Assembly: GCA_947458265.1 (NCBI GenBank)
Contig: CANGYF010000008.1
Span: 1 to 36,992, forward strand
Reading direction: 5' to 3'
Length of the DNA: 36,992 bases
DNA from: Betaproteobacteria bacterium
GTDB taxonomy: Bacteria > Pseudomonadota > Gammaproteobacteria > Burkholderiales > CAIKXV01
This document shows positions 1 through 9,111 of this stretch, in pieces; the first letter of the stretch is position 1; every line of letters begins with the position of its first letter. The translations under genes and the position numbers were made by a program. The notes beneath the pieces are model-generated. The model made no database searches, was not told the origin of the DNA, and worked only from the letters and a program-made list of their open reading frames with translations.

Positions 1-100
1 GGTCAAATCTCTACGGTTGGGCGGCGAAGATGCGCGCGCCTGCCCAAATTTTTCCGCGTGCAAATTGAAACAGGGGGGGATCCCCCGGATGAGGACATTC

Positions 101-562
101 ATGGCCGGTCGTAAGCCGCTGCCGACCAAGGTCAAGCAGATCAAAGGAACGCTCCAGAAGTGCCGCACGAACCTGCGGGAACCCAAGCCGCAAGGAGACC
201 TGGTCGATCCGCCGGATTACATGCCCGAGGGAGCCAAGGCCGCCTGGCGCTACGCGCTGGAATGCGCGCCGCCCCATCTGCTCAAGCGGTTGGACATGTC
301 GGTGCTGGAGATCTGGGCCTGCGCCGCGGATCTCTACCGCAAGGCTCAGGCAGGGATTGCCAAGACTGGGTTGTTGGTCAAAGCCCCCAACACCGGCGTG
401 CCGATGCAGTCACCTTACCTGGCTATCGCCAACAAGCAGGCTCAGATCATGACCAAGGCGGCTACAGAGATGGGCTTTACGCCTGCCTCGCGTTCCAGAG
501 TTGCATTGCCGATTGAGTCAGCCGAAGACGCCTTTGATCCGTGGGCGGACATTGCCGGTTGA
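101..562 (+). CDS. Phage terminase small subunit (P27 family)
   Basis: Small DNA-recognition subunit of the packaging motor; it binds phage DNA and hands it to the large subunit in the next gene. The 153-residue product begins MAGRKPLPTKVKQIKGT, the basic N-terminus typical of P27/Terminase_4 proteins, followed by a helical body with conserved Trp and Pro residues. The frame is open to the left edge, but ATG at 101 is chosen because it gives the family's usual start and has GAGGA at 91-95 upstream; an ATG at 89 is possible. The stop overlaps the start of the large subunit (TGATG), so the two are translationally coupled. Family assignment is by sequence recognition and gene order. Bases 1-100 hold no recognisable gene. 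Confidence 0.88.
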   Translation: MAGRKPLPTKVKQIKGTLQKCRTNLREPKPQGDLVDPPDYMPEGAKAAWRYALECAPPHLLKRLDMSVLEIWACAADLYRKAQAGIAKTGLLVKAPNTGVPMQSPYLAIANKQAQIMTKAATEMGFTPASRSRVALPIESAEDAFDPWADIAG

Positions 563-2274
563 TGGATGCATCGAACTACGCGGCGATCGCTAAGCGGTAC
601 GCCGAGCAGGTAGTGGCTGGGGAAATCCTTGCCTGCCGATGGGTCCAGCGAGCCTGCCAAAGACAACTGGATGACCTCGCCAAGTTCAAAGGAAAGGCCA
701 GCCCGTACAACTTCAATCCGAAGCTCGCAGACAAGGACGGCCGCAGTTTTTTCCCGGCAGACAACCTCTGCGCGTTCATCGAGCGACTGCCCCATGTAAA
801 GGGGCCGCTGGCTGGCGAGCCGATTGAACTAGAGCCTTGGCAGGCCTTCATCCTGACGACGGTCTTCGGATGGGTCAAACCCAACGGCACACGACGGTTT
901 CGGCGTTCGTACATTGAGGTGCCGCGGGGTAACGCCAAGTCGACCTTGTCGTCGGCCGTGGCTCTGTACATGTTGGCTGCCGACCGTGAGGGAGGTGCCG
1001 AGGTGTATTCCCTTGCGACGACCCGCGATCAGGCGAGGATCGTCTTTGGCGACGCGCAGACTATGGCCAGGCGCAGTCCAGGATTTCGGCGGCGTTTTGC
1101 CGTCGAAGTCGGTGCGCACAACATGCACGTGCTCGCATCGGGCTCAAAGTTTGAGGCGCTCTCGGCCGAGGGTTCGACCCTCGACGGCCTGAACATCCAC
1201 TTCGGATGCGTGGATGAACTCCACGCCCACAAGACGCGCACCGTGTACGACGTGGTCGAGACCGGTACGGGCAAGCGGGATAACTCGCTGCTTTGGGTGA
1301 TCACCACAGCTGGGAGCAATCGCGCTGGCATTTGCTACGAGGTCCGGACCTTCGTGACCAAATTGCTAGATGGCGTGTTCGAAGATGACACCCAGTTCGG
1401 CATCGTCTACGGATTGGATGATGGGGATGACTGGACATCCGAGACAGCGCTGATCAAGGCCAATCCCAACTGGGGCATTTCGGTAAAGCCGGAAGTGCTG
1501 CTGCCTTTACAGGCCAAGGCAATGCAATTGCCCAGTGCGGTCAACAACTTTAAGACCAAGCACCTCAATGAGTGGGTCAATGCAGACACCGCCTGGATGG
1601 ACATGCGGGCTTGGGATTCTTGTGGTGACTCAACCCTCGACATAGAGGCCTTCAATGGTCAGGCTTGCTGGATCGGACTGGATCTGGCCAGCAAGACAGA
1701 CATCGCCGCATTGGTCCTGGTCTTTCCGCACCCTGAGATCGCAGACGCTTTCGCCGTCTTTGGCAAGTACTACCTGCCTGAGGACACGGTCAGCGCCGCA
1801 GGGAACAGTCAGTACGAAGGCTGGATGCGCACCGGTCGTCTGACCGTGACGCCAGGCAATGTGATCGATTTCGGCTGGATCGAGGCAGATCTCCTGGAGA
1901 TGGCTTCGTGCTTTGAGGTGCAGGCGGTGGCATTCGATCCCTTTCAGGCGACCCAACTGTCAACCCGGATGCTGTCCGAGGGGCTGCCAATGATCGAAGT
2001 GCGTCCGACGGTGCTGAATTTCAGTGAGCCGATGAAGACGCTCGAAGCCCTGGTGCTGCAGAAAAAGCTCACCCATGACGGTGATCCGGTGCTGACCTGG
2101 ATGGCCAGTAACGTGGTGGCACACCTGGACATCAAAGACAACATTTACCCACGCAAGGAGCGAGCAGAGAACAAGATCGACGGCATCGTGGCACTGATCA
2201 TGGCGATCTCTCGGGCGATCAAGCCCGGGGAGAACGTGGTGCTGGGATCCGACTACGAGTTGATGCTGCTCTGA
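562..2274 (+). CDS. Phage terminase large subunit
   Basis: ATPase and nuclease of the packaging motor, acting at the portal to pump and cut concatemeric DNA. The 570-residue protein has an N-terminal ATPase domain with a Walker A-like PRGNAKST at residues 121-128 and a Walker B-like CVDEL at 216-220 (D218, E219). The C-terminal RNase H-like nuclease shows likely metal ligands D374 (in GLDLAS), D459 (in AFDPFQ) and D540 (in NKIDGI). Length and motifs fit the Terminase_1 group that accompanies HK97-type portals. ATG at 562 overlaps the TerS stop; an upstream in-frame GTG at 541 is less likely. Confidence 0.95.
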   Translation: MDASNYAAIAKRYAEQVVAGEILACRWVQRACQRQLDDLAKFKGKASPYNFNPKLADKDGRSFFPADNLCAFIERLPHVKGPLAGEPIELEPWQAFILTTVFGWVKPNGTRRFRRSYIEVPRGNAKSTLSSAVALYMLAADREGGAEVYSLATTRDQARIVFGDAQTMARRSPGFRRRFAVEVGAHNMHVLASGSKFEALSAEGSTLDGLNIHFGCVDELHAHKTRTVYDVVETGTGKRDNSLLWVITTAGSNRAGICYEVRTFVTKLLDGVFEDDTQFGIVYGLDDGDDWTSETALIKANPNWGISVKPEVLLPLQAKAMQLPSAVNNFKTKHLNEWVNADTAWMDMRAWDSCGDSTLDIEAFNGQACWIGLDLASKTDIAALVLVFPHPEIADAFAVFGKYYLPEDTVSAAGNSQYEGWMRTGRLTVTPGNVIDFGWIEADLLEMASCFEVQAVAFDPFQATQLSTRMLSEGLPMIEVRPTVLNFSEPMKTLEALVLQKKLTHDGDPVLTWMASNVVAHLDIKDNIYPRKERAENKIDGIVALIMAISRAIKPGENVVLGSDYELMLL

Positions 2275-2278
2275 ATCG

Positions 2279-3778
2279 ATGGGACTGCTGAGCTTCTTTG
2301 ACCGATTTCGGGCATCCACAGACGATCGTTCGCCATGGGGAGACTTCTGGTTCGAGCCGATATCCACCCGCTCGGCAAGCGGACTTCAGGTGTCGCCCGA
2401 CGCAGCGCTGCGGCTGTCCGCGGTCTACGCCTGCGTGCGCATTCTCTCGGAGACGATGGCATCGCTGCCCCTGGTGCTCTACCGTAATCGCGCCGATGGC
2501 AGCAAGGACCGGGTGACCGACCACTGGCTCTACCCGTTGCTGTTCCGCCGGCCGAACCGGTTTCAGAACCCGTTCGAGTGGCGGGAGATGCTGCAGGGCC
2601 ATTTGGCGCTCAGGGGCAACGCCTACAACCAGATCGTCACCAACCCGCGCGGGGAGATCATCGAACTCATCCCCATTCACCCCGATCGGATCCGGATCGA
2701 ACTGCTGCGCTCGGGCGAGTTCCGCTACCGGGTGACCGATCGGTTCGGCGAGGAGTCCATCCTTGCACGCGGCGACGTCTGGCACCTGCGCGGCCTGTCC
2801 TCGGACGGACTGCTGGGTATGAGCCCGATCGATCTGGCCCGCGAGAGCCTGGGGATGGCACTGGCCGCGCAGGACTACGGGGCGCGCTTCTTTGCCAACG
2901 ATGCCAAACCCACAGGCGGGTGGATCGAGTTTCCGGGGTCGTTCAAGGATCCGGAAGCCAAGAAAGTCTTTCGCGAGTCCTACCAAGCGGCGCAGTCAGG
3001 CGCCAACCGGGGCAAGGTGCTGGTGCTGGAGAACGGCATGAAGTTTCACGAGGTGGGCGTGACCAACAAGGACGCCCAGTTCCTGGAGCTGCGCAAGTTT
3101 CAGATCACGGACATCGCACGGCTCTTTCGGGTGCCCCCGCACATGATTGCCGACCTGGACCGAGCTACCTTTTCGAACATCGAGCAGCAGTCGCTCGAGT
3201 TCGTGATGCACACCATGACGCCATGGGCTGAGCGCTGGGAGGCGTCGATCGAGTCAGAGCTCCTGCTCGATGGTGACGACCTGGAGATCGAGTTCGACTT
3301 TTCCAATCTGATGCGCGGGGATGCGGCTAGCCGCTCGGCCTACTACCAAAGCGGTATCCAGAACGGCTGGCTTACGCGCAACGAGGCTCGCATTGCCGAG
3401 AACCTGAACCCGATCGACGGGCTCGACGAGCCTCTGCGCCCCTTGAACATGGTCGAAGAAAGCGACGCGGAGGACCTGACTGCTGACGCCGAGGCCCAGG
3501 AAGCTCCGGCCCAGGAGGCCAGCGAGCCGCCTGACGACGAAACGGCCGCGCGGCTGCAAGCTTTGATTACCTCCACCGCCGAACGCTGGGCCCGGCGCAT
3601 CAGTCGGGCTGGTCGCATCGAGGAGAAGGATGTGGACCTGATCGCCGAGGCGTTTGCCGTACCGCCAGAGCGGGTCGCAGCCTGGGCCGCTGGCAGCAAG
3701 GACGCGGAACTGACCGAAGTCGGTCTGTGCCAATCACTCACGCAATTGGGAATGAACACCGAGGGAATGAATCCATGA
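2279..3778 (+). CDS. Phage portal protein (HK97 type)
   Basis: Forms the dodecameric ring at the capsid vertex through which DNA enters and leaves. The 499-residue product has the HK97-family pattern: an N-terminal ETMASLPLVLYR segment, a central LRGNAYNQIV segment and a C-terminal stem/crown region with PPHMIADLDRATFSNIEQQ. The last 120 residues are rich in Asp, Glu and Ala and then predicted helical, a variable crown extension. The start lies 4 bases after the TerL stop. The stop overlaps the protease start (ATGA). No strong ribosome-binding site is seen, which fits coupling to TerL. Confidence 0.94.
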   Translation: MGLLSFFDRFRASTDDRSPWGDFWFEPISTRSASGLQVSPDAALRLSAVYACVRILSETMASLPLVLYRNRADGSKDRVTDHWLYPLLFRRPNRFQNPFEWREMLQGHLALRGNAYNQIVTNPRGEIIELIPIHPDRIRIELLRSGEFRYRVTDRFGEESILARGDVWHLRGLSSDGLLGMSPIDLARESLGMALAAQDYGARFFANDAKPTGGWIEFPGSFKDPEAKKVFRESYQAAQSGANRGKVLVLENGMKFHEVGVTNKDAQFLELRKFQITDIARLFRVPPHMIADLDRATFSNIEQQSLEFVMHTMTPWAERWEASIESELLLDGDDLEIEFDFSNLMRGDAASRSAYYQSGIQNGWLTRNEARIAENLNPIDGLDEPLRPLNMVEESDAEDLTADAEAQEAPAQEASEPPDDETAARLQALITSTAERWARRISRAGRIEEKDVDLIAEAFAVPPERVAAWAAGSKDAELTEVGLCQSLTQLGMNTEGMNP

Positions 3779-4701
3779 ACCACCAACTGCTGGTCGCCGA
3801 GTTTCTGGCGACCCCGTGGGCACTGATGCCCGAAAGACTCCATGCGCTCGCCTCGGTCGTGATGCGCTGGTCGGCCGGCATTGCCGCCGACACGGACAAC
3901 ATGGTCCGCATCCAGGCCGACCGGGTGATCCGCGAGACCCGGCGACAGGCCTCGGCCTCGCAGTCCTCGGGCGGGATCGCCGTCCTGCCGCTCTACGGCA
4001 TCGTGACCCAACGCGGAAACATGGTCGATGACGTGTCAGGCCCCGGCACTACCAGCACCCAGCAGTTCTCTTCAGCGCTGCGTCAGTTGCTTGCCGATGA
4101 CACGGTGGGCCAAATCCTGATCGATATCGACAGCCCCGGTGGCTCGGTCTACGGCGTGGCCGAACTGGCCGACGAGATCCAGAGCGCCCGGGCGCAGAAG
4201 CCCGTCGTGGCAGTGGCCAATTCTCTAGCGGCATCCGCTGCCTATTGGATCGGATGTTCGGCCTCCGAGTTCTACGTCACACCCGGTGGCGAGGTCGGCT
4301 CGATCGGTGTCTGGCAAGCCCACCAGGACTACAGCCGCGCCCTCGAGGACGCTGGCGTCAAGACCACACTCATTTCGGCCGGCAAATACAAGGTCGAGGG
4401 CAACCCCTACGTGCCGCTGGACCCAGAAGCTCAGGCCTTCATGCAGTCCCGGGTCGATGACTACTACGCGGCCTTCACCAAGGCTGTAGCCCGGGGTCGC
4501 GGCGTGCCCATCTCGCAGGTGCGCGATGGCATGGGTCAGGGTCGGGTGCTGGGCGCGGACCCAGCGCTGGCGCAAAACATGGTCGACGGCGTTGCGACGT
4601 TCGATGAAGTCATCAAGAAGATGCGCCGCGCGTCCAAGCAACCTGCACCGTCTGGTGCATCCCGATTGAAGCAGGCGCGCGACGCACTCGCGCTCCTTTA
4701 A
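3775..4701 (+). CDS. Head maturation protease (S49/SppA-like)
   Basis: Serine protease that cleaves the capsid scaffold region during prohead maturation. The 308-residue protein carries the ClpP/crotonase-fold signature DSPGGSVYGV, a putative nucleophile S154 in LAASAAYW and a putative general-base lysine K206 in AGKYKVEG. The Ser-Lys arrangement places it in peptidase family S49 rather than the classic HK97 gp4 (U35/S78) group. The ATG at 3775 is preceded by GAGGG and overlaps the portal stop. Its position between portal and major capsid supports the role. The catalytic residues are assigned by motif, not by alignment. Confidence 0.92.
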   Translation: MNHQLLVAEFLATPWALMPERLHALASVVMRWSAGIAADTDNMVRIQADRVIRETRRQASASQSSGGIAVLPLYGIVTQRGNMVDDVSGPGTTSTQQFSSALRQLLADDTVGQILIDIDSPGGSVYGVAELADEIQSARAQKPVVAVANSLAASAAYWIGCSASEFYVTPGGEVGSIGVWQAHQDYSRALEDAGVKTTLISAGKYKVEGNPYVPLDPEAQAFMQSRVDDYYAAFTKAVARGRGVPISQVRDGMGQGRVLGADPALAQNMVDGVATFDEVIKKMRRASKQPAPSGASRLKQARDALALL

Positions 4702-4743
4702 CTGCAACCCGGCGCGGCTCCATCGATCCGCACCATTCTTAAA

Positions 4744-4818
4744 GCGACCCGAAGGTCGTCATCCGTTTTGTTTCATCCCAGCCGCCACACCGAAGGGTGC
4801 CGGGCGGCATTTTTATTT
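4744..4818 (+). terminator. Two hairpins before the capsid gene, the second terminator-like
   Basis: The 130-base gap between protease and capsid holds two stem-loops. The first is CGACC-CGAA-GGTCG at 4745-4758. The second pairs GCCGCC (4781-4786) with GGCGGC (4803-4808) and encloses an inner CACC-GAAG-GGTG stem; it is followed by ATTTTTATTT. It looks like a rho-independent terminator, perhaps a partial one that sets capsid mRNA levels or marks an RNA processing point. No separate promoter for the capsid gene was identified. Confidence 0.6.
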
Positions 4819-4831
4819 CTGGAGAACCCAA

Positions 4832-6148
4832 ATGAGTAAGCAACTCCGTGAACTGCAGGCCCGCAAAGCTGGCCTTATCAAGGAAGCCCGTGCCTTGACC
4901 GATCGCGCTGCGGCCGAAAACCGCGACATGAACGACGAGGAAAGCACCGCGTTTGACGCGATCAAGGCTCGGATTGATGCGGCCTCTTGTGCCATTGATC
5001 GTGAATCATCTCTGATTGCTGAGGAGGCGCAAATGGCGATGACCATTGATGCACCTGCTGGCAGCTACATCACTGTCACCGATAACCGTGAGGCTGATCC
5101 GAAACACGGATTCAAGAGCGTGGGGGAATTCATGCAAGCCGTCTTCCAGGCAGAAAAGCCTGGCAAGTCGGTTGATGATCGACTTTTGATTGGCGGAGGC
5201 CGTGGCGCTGCAGCCCCCAGCACCTACGGTAACGAAGGGTCTGGTCAGGACGGTGGCTTCCTGGTGCCGCCGGAGTTCTCGCAGCAGATTTTCCGTCTGT
5301 CCTTGGGCGAGGACTCCCTGCTGCCGCTGACCGACAACGTGGAGATCAGTGGCAATAGCATGGCCTTTCCCAAGGACGAAACCACGCCATGGGGGACCAA
5401 TGGCATCCGCGCCTATTGGCAAGGCGAGGCGGCTTCGGCAGTCGCCACCAAGCCCGTTCTGGGTCTGTCGACCTTGCGGCTCAAAAAGCTCATGGCTCTG
5501 GTGCCCACAACCGACGAGTTGCTGGATGACGCCAACGCTCTCACGAGCTACCTGCCCGAAAAGGTAGCTGACTCGATTCGCTGGAAGACCAACGAGTCCA
5601 TCCTCTTTGGTGCGGGCAACGGAGTGCCGATTGGAGCCTTGACCGCAGGGGCTACGATCACCGTGGCTAAGGAAAGTGGCCAGGCGACGCAGACGCTGCT
5701 GCCGCAGAACCTGGCCAAGATGATCTCGCGCCTGCCCACCGGTAGCTTTGCCAAGTCGGTTTGGATCATCAACAACGATGTCCTGCCTGCACTGTTCACC
5801 CTGACGTTGGGCAACTACCCGATCTATCTGCCCAACGGTTTGTCGGTTGGAGGCATTCAGGTCTCGCCCTACGGTTCCTTGCTGGGGCGTCCGGTGTTTG
5901 TTTCCCAGCACGCCAACTCGTTCTCGGGTCAAGGCGATGTGCTTCTGGTGGACCTGTCTTACTACCAGACGATCACCAAGGCGGGTGGCCTGCAGACGGC
6001 AACGTCGATGCACCTCTACTTCGACGCCGATCTGACTGCCTTCCGGACCACCTTCCGTATGGATGGCCAATCCAAGGTTTCCGCACCGATCGCGCCTGCC
6101 AAGGGCAGCGCCTCGATGTCCCCGTTCATTCAACTGGGCGCGCGCTGA
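4832..6148 (+). CDS. Major capsid protein (HK97 fold)
   Basis: Main shell protein of the phage head. The 438-residue product starts with a charged, heptad-rich helix (about residues 1-65), the delta/scaffold domain expected to be removed by the upstream protease. A Gly/Ala/Ser-rich linker with GGRGAAAPSTYGNEG follows and probably contains or lies near the cleavage site. The HK97-fold body begins at GGFLVPPEF, with the usual ALVPTTDELLDD and late beta-rich segments. Start chosen for CTGGAG at 4819-4824 upstream. Length fits the Phage_capsid family. Confidence 0.95.
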   Translation: MSKQLRELQARKAGLIKEARALTDRAAAENRDMNDEESTAFDAIKARIDAASCAIDRESSLIAEEAQMAMTIDAPAGSYITVTDNREADPKHGFKSVGEFMQAVFQAEKPGKSVDDRLLIGGGRGAAAPSTYGNEGSGQDGGFLVPPEFSQQIFRLSLGEDSLLPLTDNVEISGNSMAFPKDETTPWGTNGIRAYWQGEAASAVATKPVLGLSTLRLKKLMALVPTTDELLDDANALTSYLPEKVADSIRWKTNESILFGAGNGVPIGALTAGATITVAKESGQATQTLLPQNLAKMISRLPTGSFAKSVWIINNDVLPALFTLTLGNYPIYLPNGLSVGGIQVSPYGSLLGRPVFVSQHANSFSGQGDVLLVDLSYYQTITKAGGLQTATSMHLYFDADLTAFRTTFRMDGQSKVSAPIAPAKGSASMSPFIQLGAR

Positions 6149-6175
6149 TCGCCCAAACTCTTAAGGAGAACTCTC

Positions 6176-6622
6176 ATGTTTCCCAATGCAAAGGGCAGTG
6201 AACTGCTCGCCATCCTGGCAACTTTGGACCCCTCAAGCCAGGCCGCTGGCGCCACCACCACGGGTTGGATTTCGGTTGCCAACCACCACGGTTTTCTGGC
6301 CATCATCCAGACCGGCGTGCTCGGCACAGGTGCCACGGTCGACGCCAAGCTCCAGCAGGCCCAGGACTCAACGGGCACGGGTGCCAAGGACATCTCCGGC
6401 AAGGCGATCACCCAGATCGTCAAGGCCACCGGGGATAACAAACAGGCGCTCATCAACGTCAAGCCTGAGGACCTGGATACGGTCAATGGCTTCGGTTTTG
6501 TTCGCCTGTCTGTAACGGTCGGCGTAGCCGCAAGCCAGACTGCGGCGCAGGTCTTGGGCGTCAACCCGCGCGAGATGCCTGCAAGTATTGCCAACCAGGC
6601 TGCTGTCGTCCAGGTCGTCTGA
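6176..6622 (+). CDS. Putative small head protein (decoration or structural)
   Basis: A 148-residue protein of unrecognised family directly after the capsid gene, where head decoration or stabilising proteins are often encoded. It is rich in Ala, Gly, Thr and Val and has a mixed alpha/beta composition, no cysteine, no membrane segment and no signal peptide. A strong AAGGAGAA ribosome-binding site precedes ATG 6176, suggesting high expression as for a structural protein. The stop overlaps the next start (TGATG). The decoration role is inferred from position and composition only. Confidence 0.6.
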   Translation: MFPNAKGSELLAILATLDPSSQAAGATTTGWISVANHHGFLAIIQTGVLGTGATVDAKLQQAQDSTGTGAKDISGKAITQIVKATGDNKQALINVKPEDLDTVNGFGFVRLSVTVGVAASQTAAQVLGVNPREMPASIANQAAVVQVV

Positions 6623-7245
6623 TGCCACTTCAACTCGTCACACCACCCGCCGAGGAGCCGGTTTCGCTCATCGAGGCCAAGCTCCATCTACGGGTGGATT
6701 TTGACGAGGACGACACGTTGATCGCGTCGCTCATCGCGGCCGCTCGACAAGGTGCCGAGACCTTGACTGGCAGACAACTCATCACCGCACGCTGGAAGCA
6801 AGTGCTCGACTGCTTCCCGGGTCCGTCGTTGATGGGGGTTCCAGCCGGACAGGCGTTCTCGCTGCCTGGTCACGCCATTCTTTTACCGAAAGCACCCGTG
6901 CAGTCGGTGGTCTCTATCGATTACCTTGACATGGGGGCAACGAGCCAGACCATGCCCGCTTCAAGCTACACCGTCGATAACGCATGCGAGCCCGCGCGGA
7001 TCACGCCTGTGTTCGGTCAGATCTGGCCAATTTGCCTACCGCAGATCGGTGCAGTCTCGGTGACATTCGATGCCGGATACGGCACGGCGGCTCAGGTTCC
7101 AGAGGGTATCAAGAGCTGGATCAAGCTGCGTGTGGGAAGCCTCTACGCGCACCGCGAGGAGGTCGCGCTGCTCAATCGCGGCTCAATCGAGTCGTTGCCC
7201 TTTGTGGACGGTCTGCTTGATCCCTTCAGGATGACCTTGGCATGA
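6622..7245 (+). CDS. Head-tail connector protein (phiE125 gp8-like)
   Basis: Adaptor that docks under the portal ring. The 207-residue protein has the family's N-terminal pattern (PPAEEPVSLIEAKLHLRVD, then DDTLIASLIAAARQGAETLTGRQL) seen in phiE125 gp8 and HK97 gp6-like connectors, and ends with a helical IKSWIKLRVGSLYAHREE segment. It is coupled to both neighbours by 1- and 4-base overlaps. The call rests on family resemblance and position as first of four joining genes. Confidence 0.85.
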   Translation: MPLQLVTPPAEEPVSLIEAKLHLRVDFDEDDTLIASLIAAARQGAETLTGRQLITARWKQVLDCFPGPSLMGVPAGQAFSLPGHAILLPKAPVQSVVSIDYLDMGATSQTMPASSYTVDNACEPARITPVFGQIWPICLPQIGAVSVTFDAGYGTAAQVPEGIKSWIKLRVGSLYAHREEVALLNRGSIESLPFVDGLLDPFRMTLA

Positions 7246-7592
7246 CTGGGCTGCGCGCCGGGCAGCTGGCGCGGCGTCTGCGCTTGCAGAGCCGATCGGC
7301 ATCCCAGGACAGTTTTGGCGGGCAGAACCTCGCCTGGGTCGATGTGGCAACCGTCTGGGCGGAGATCCGCCCGATCACAGGCCGTGAGTTGGAAAACGCA
7401 CGTCGAATTGCCAGCGAGGTGTCACACCAGATCCTGGTGCGCTACCAGCCGCTGCTGGCCGATTCGAAAGTGGTAGCCGGCTATCGCGCGCTCTACAAGG
7501 GGCGCATCTTCAACATCCACGCAAGCATGAACGAGGACGAGCGCAATACCGTTCTCACCTTGCTGGCATCCGAGGGCATGGATGATGGCTAA
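7242..7592 (+). CDS. Head-tail adaptor / head closure protein
   Basis: A 116-residue member of the Phage_H_T_join group (SPP1 gp16-like), which seals the connector after packaging. The sequence shows the family's opening (GQLARRLRLQSRS), a central VWAEIRPITGRELENA and a later beta-rich ALYKGRIFNIHASMN. It overlaps the connector gene by ATGA and the next gene by 11 bases. Size and order fit well. Confidence 0.85.
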   Translation: MTGLRAGQLARRLRLQSRSASQDSFGGQNLAWVDVATVWAEIRPITGRELENARRIASEVSHQILVRYQPLLADSKVVAGYRALYKGRIFNIHASMNEDERNTVLTLLASEGMDDG

Positions 7593-8070
7593 CACTTCAG
7601 AAATACGTATCGAGGGGCTCGAAGAACTCGCCCGTGCCCTCAAGGAGTTGCCCAAGCGCGTTGCCCGCAATGGGCTTCGTGCATCGGTCTATGCAGGAGC
7701 CAAGGTGATTCGCGATGAAGCTCGTCTGAAGGCACCGGTGGCCACCCAAGTCTTTGGCCCCAACCAACAGCCCCCTGGCACGCTCAAGCGCGCCATCATC
7801 ATGAAGCAGATTTCAGAAAAGTCCGATGCGCAAAAGCAGGTCTTTTACGTGGCGGTTCGGCGCGGTAAGCAATACCGCAATCAGGGCAAGAAGGGCACCC
7901 TTTCGCAGGACGCCTACTACGCGCACTTCGTTGAGTTTGGCACCGTGAAGATGTCCGCGCGCCCCTTCATGCGCCCGGCCTTTGAGGGCAAGAAGGGCGA
8001 CGCAGTCGAAGCCATCCGTACACGCCTGGCCGAGCGGGTCGAAGCTGCCGCGCAGGATCTGAGCAAGTGA
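7582..8070 (+). CDS. Tail completion protein (HK97 gp10-like)
   Basis: A 162-residue protein of the HK97 gp10 family, which caps the tail tube and joins it to the head. It begins with the diagnostic IEGLEELARALKELPKRV, followed by an Ala/Arg helix with DEARLKAPV, and carries the later HFVEFGTVKMSARPFMRPAF segment common to the family. Two adjacent ATGs (7582, 7585) could start it. It overlaps the genes before and after, as expected for a packed late operon. Confidence 0.88.
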   Translation: MMANTSEIRIEGLEELARALKELPKRVARNGLRASVYAGAKVIRDEARLKAPVATQVFGPNQQPPGTLKRAIIMKQISEKSDAQKQVFYVAVRRGKQYRNQGKKGTLSQDAYYAHFVEFGTVKMSARPFMRPAFEGKKGDAVEAIRTRLAERVEAAAQDLSK

Positions 8071-8408
8071 TCCAGGAGCAGTTGTTCACGGCCCTCTCGA
8101 CAGTGGCCGGGGGACGGGTATTTCCGAACGTGGCGCCCAACAACGTCACCAGGCCCTACGTGGTCTACGCCCGTGTAGCGAGCACTCCAGAAAACACACT
8201 TGCTGACGGGGCGCCAGTGGAGAACACGCGCTTTCAGATCGATTGCTTCGATGCGACCTATGCCGCCGCTGTGGCGCTGGCCGAGGCAGTCAAGACCGCC
8301 ATGAAGGCTTCCAGCCTGACCAATTTGCTCCTTCTGGAGCAAGACCAGTTCGAGCCCGATGCGCTCTTGCACCGGGTGATTCTCGATTTTTCAGTTTGGC
8401 ACTACTGA
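8067..8408 (+). CDS. Tail terminator-like protein (DUF3168)
   Basis: A 113-residue protein resembling DUF3168 / lambda gpU-type tail terminators, which stop tail tube growth and join it to the head. It shows the usual IQEQLFTALSTVAGGRVFPNVAP opening, a central RPYVVYARV strand and an LAEAVKTAM helix. The start is GTG at 8067, overlapping the previous stop as GTGA. Assignment is by short motif resemblance and gene position. Confidence 0.78.
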   Translation: MIQEQLFTALSTVAGGRVFPNVAPNNVTRPYVVYARVASTPENTLADGAPVENTRFQIDCFDATYAAAVALAEAVKTAMKASSLTNLLLLEQDQFEPDALLHRVILDFSVWHY

Positions 8409-8434
8409 TTCGATTTTTTTGACAGGAGAACCCT

Positions 8435-9082
8435 ATGCCCAGCACCGCCATCTCAGCCCAAGGCACCACCTTCAGCATCGGATCAACCACCGGGTCCGCA
8501 CTCACCATCTCAGCGGTCACGCTCACCAACCCTTGCCGTGTCACGCTTTCGGCCGTCACGGGTCTGAGCAAAGGAGATGTGATCACGATTGCCGGGGTGG
8601 TGGGTACGACCCAACTGAACGGCAACAGCTATGTGATTCAGTACATCGAGACTGCGACCAAGATCGTGACACTGGCCAACGTCGATGCCACTGGCTTTGC
8701 AGCCTACACCAGCGGTGGCACTGCCACGCCTGTTCAGTGGACCAAGGTCGGCAACGTGCGCAGCTACAACGGCTTTGACGGCTCCGCTTCGGAGATTGAC
8801 CGCACCAACTTCGACTCGACCGCCAAAGAGTTCATCTTGGGTCTGGTCGATCCAGGGCATTTCGGTGTCGAGGTGGACCAAGACAACTCCGACGCCGGCC
8901 AGATCGCGCTCATGACCGCCATGGCAACGGGGCTGATCAGGAACTTCAAGCTGCAACTGCCCAACGGCAATACCGCCACCTTCACCGCCTATGTGAAGAA
9001 GTTCAGCAGCCAAGGCGCCGTCGACCAGGCTATCCGCCGCTCGGCTGATCTGCGCATCTCTGGCGCTGTGACCTGGGCTTGA
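8435..9082 (+). CDS. Major tail tube protein with inserted FCCH-like domain
   Basis: Tail tube subunit, placed between the terminator-like gene and the tail-assembly chaperones, with a good AGGAG ribosome-binding site. Of 215 residues, the tube fold appears to be residues 1-26 plus about 100-215 (from VQWTKVGNVRSYNGF onward). Residues 27-99 look like an insertion with the pattern seen in E1-FCCH-like domains of phage proteins: a positive-going VTGLSKGDVITIAGV, then LNGNSYVI, then a closing AAYTSGGTA. Such a domain probably decorates the outside of the tube. Tube identity is inferred from order and size; the inserted-domain name is from pattern recognition. Confidence 0.82.
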   Translation: MPSTAISAQGTTFSIGSTTGSALTISAVTLTNPCRVTLSAVTGLSKGDVITIAGVVGTTQLNGNSYVIQYIETATKIVTLANVDATGFAAYTSGGTATPVQWTKVGNVRSYNGFDGSASEIDRTNFDSTAKEFILGLVDPGHFGVEVDQDNSDAGQIALMTAMATGLIRNFKLQLPNGNTATFTAYVKKFSSQGAVDQAIRRSADLRISGAVTWA

Positions 9083-9111
9083 TAGCCAGAAACATTTCAA
9101 GGAGCACATTG

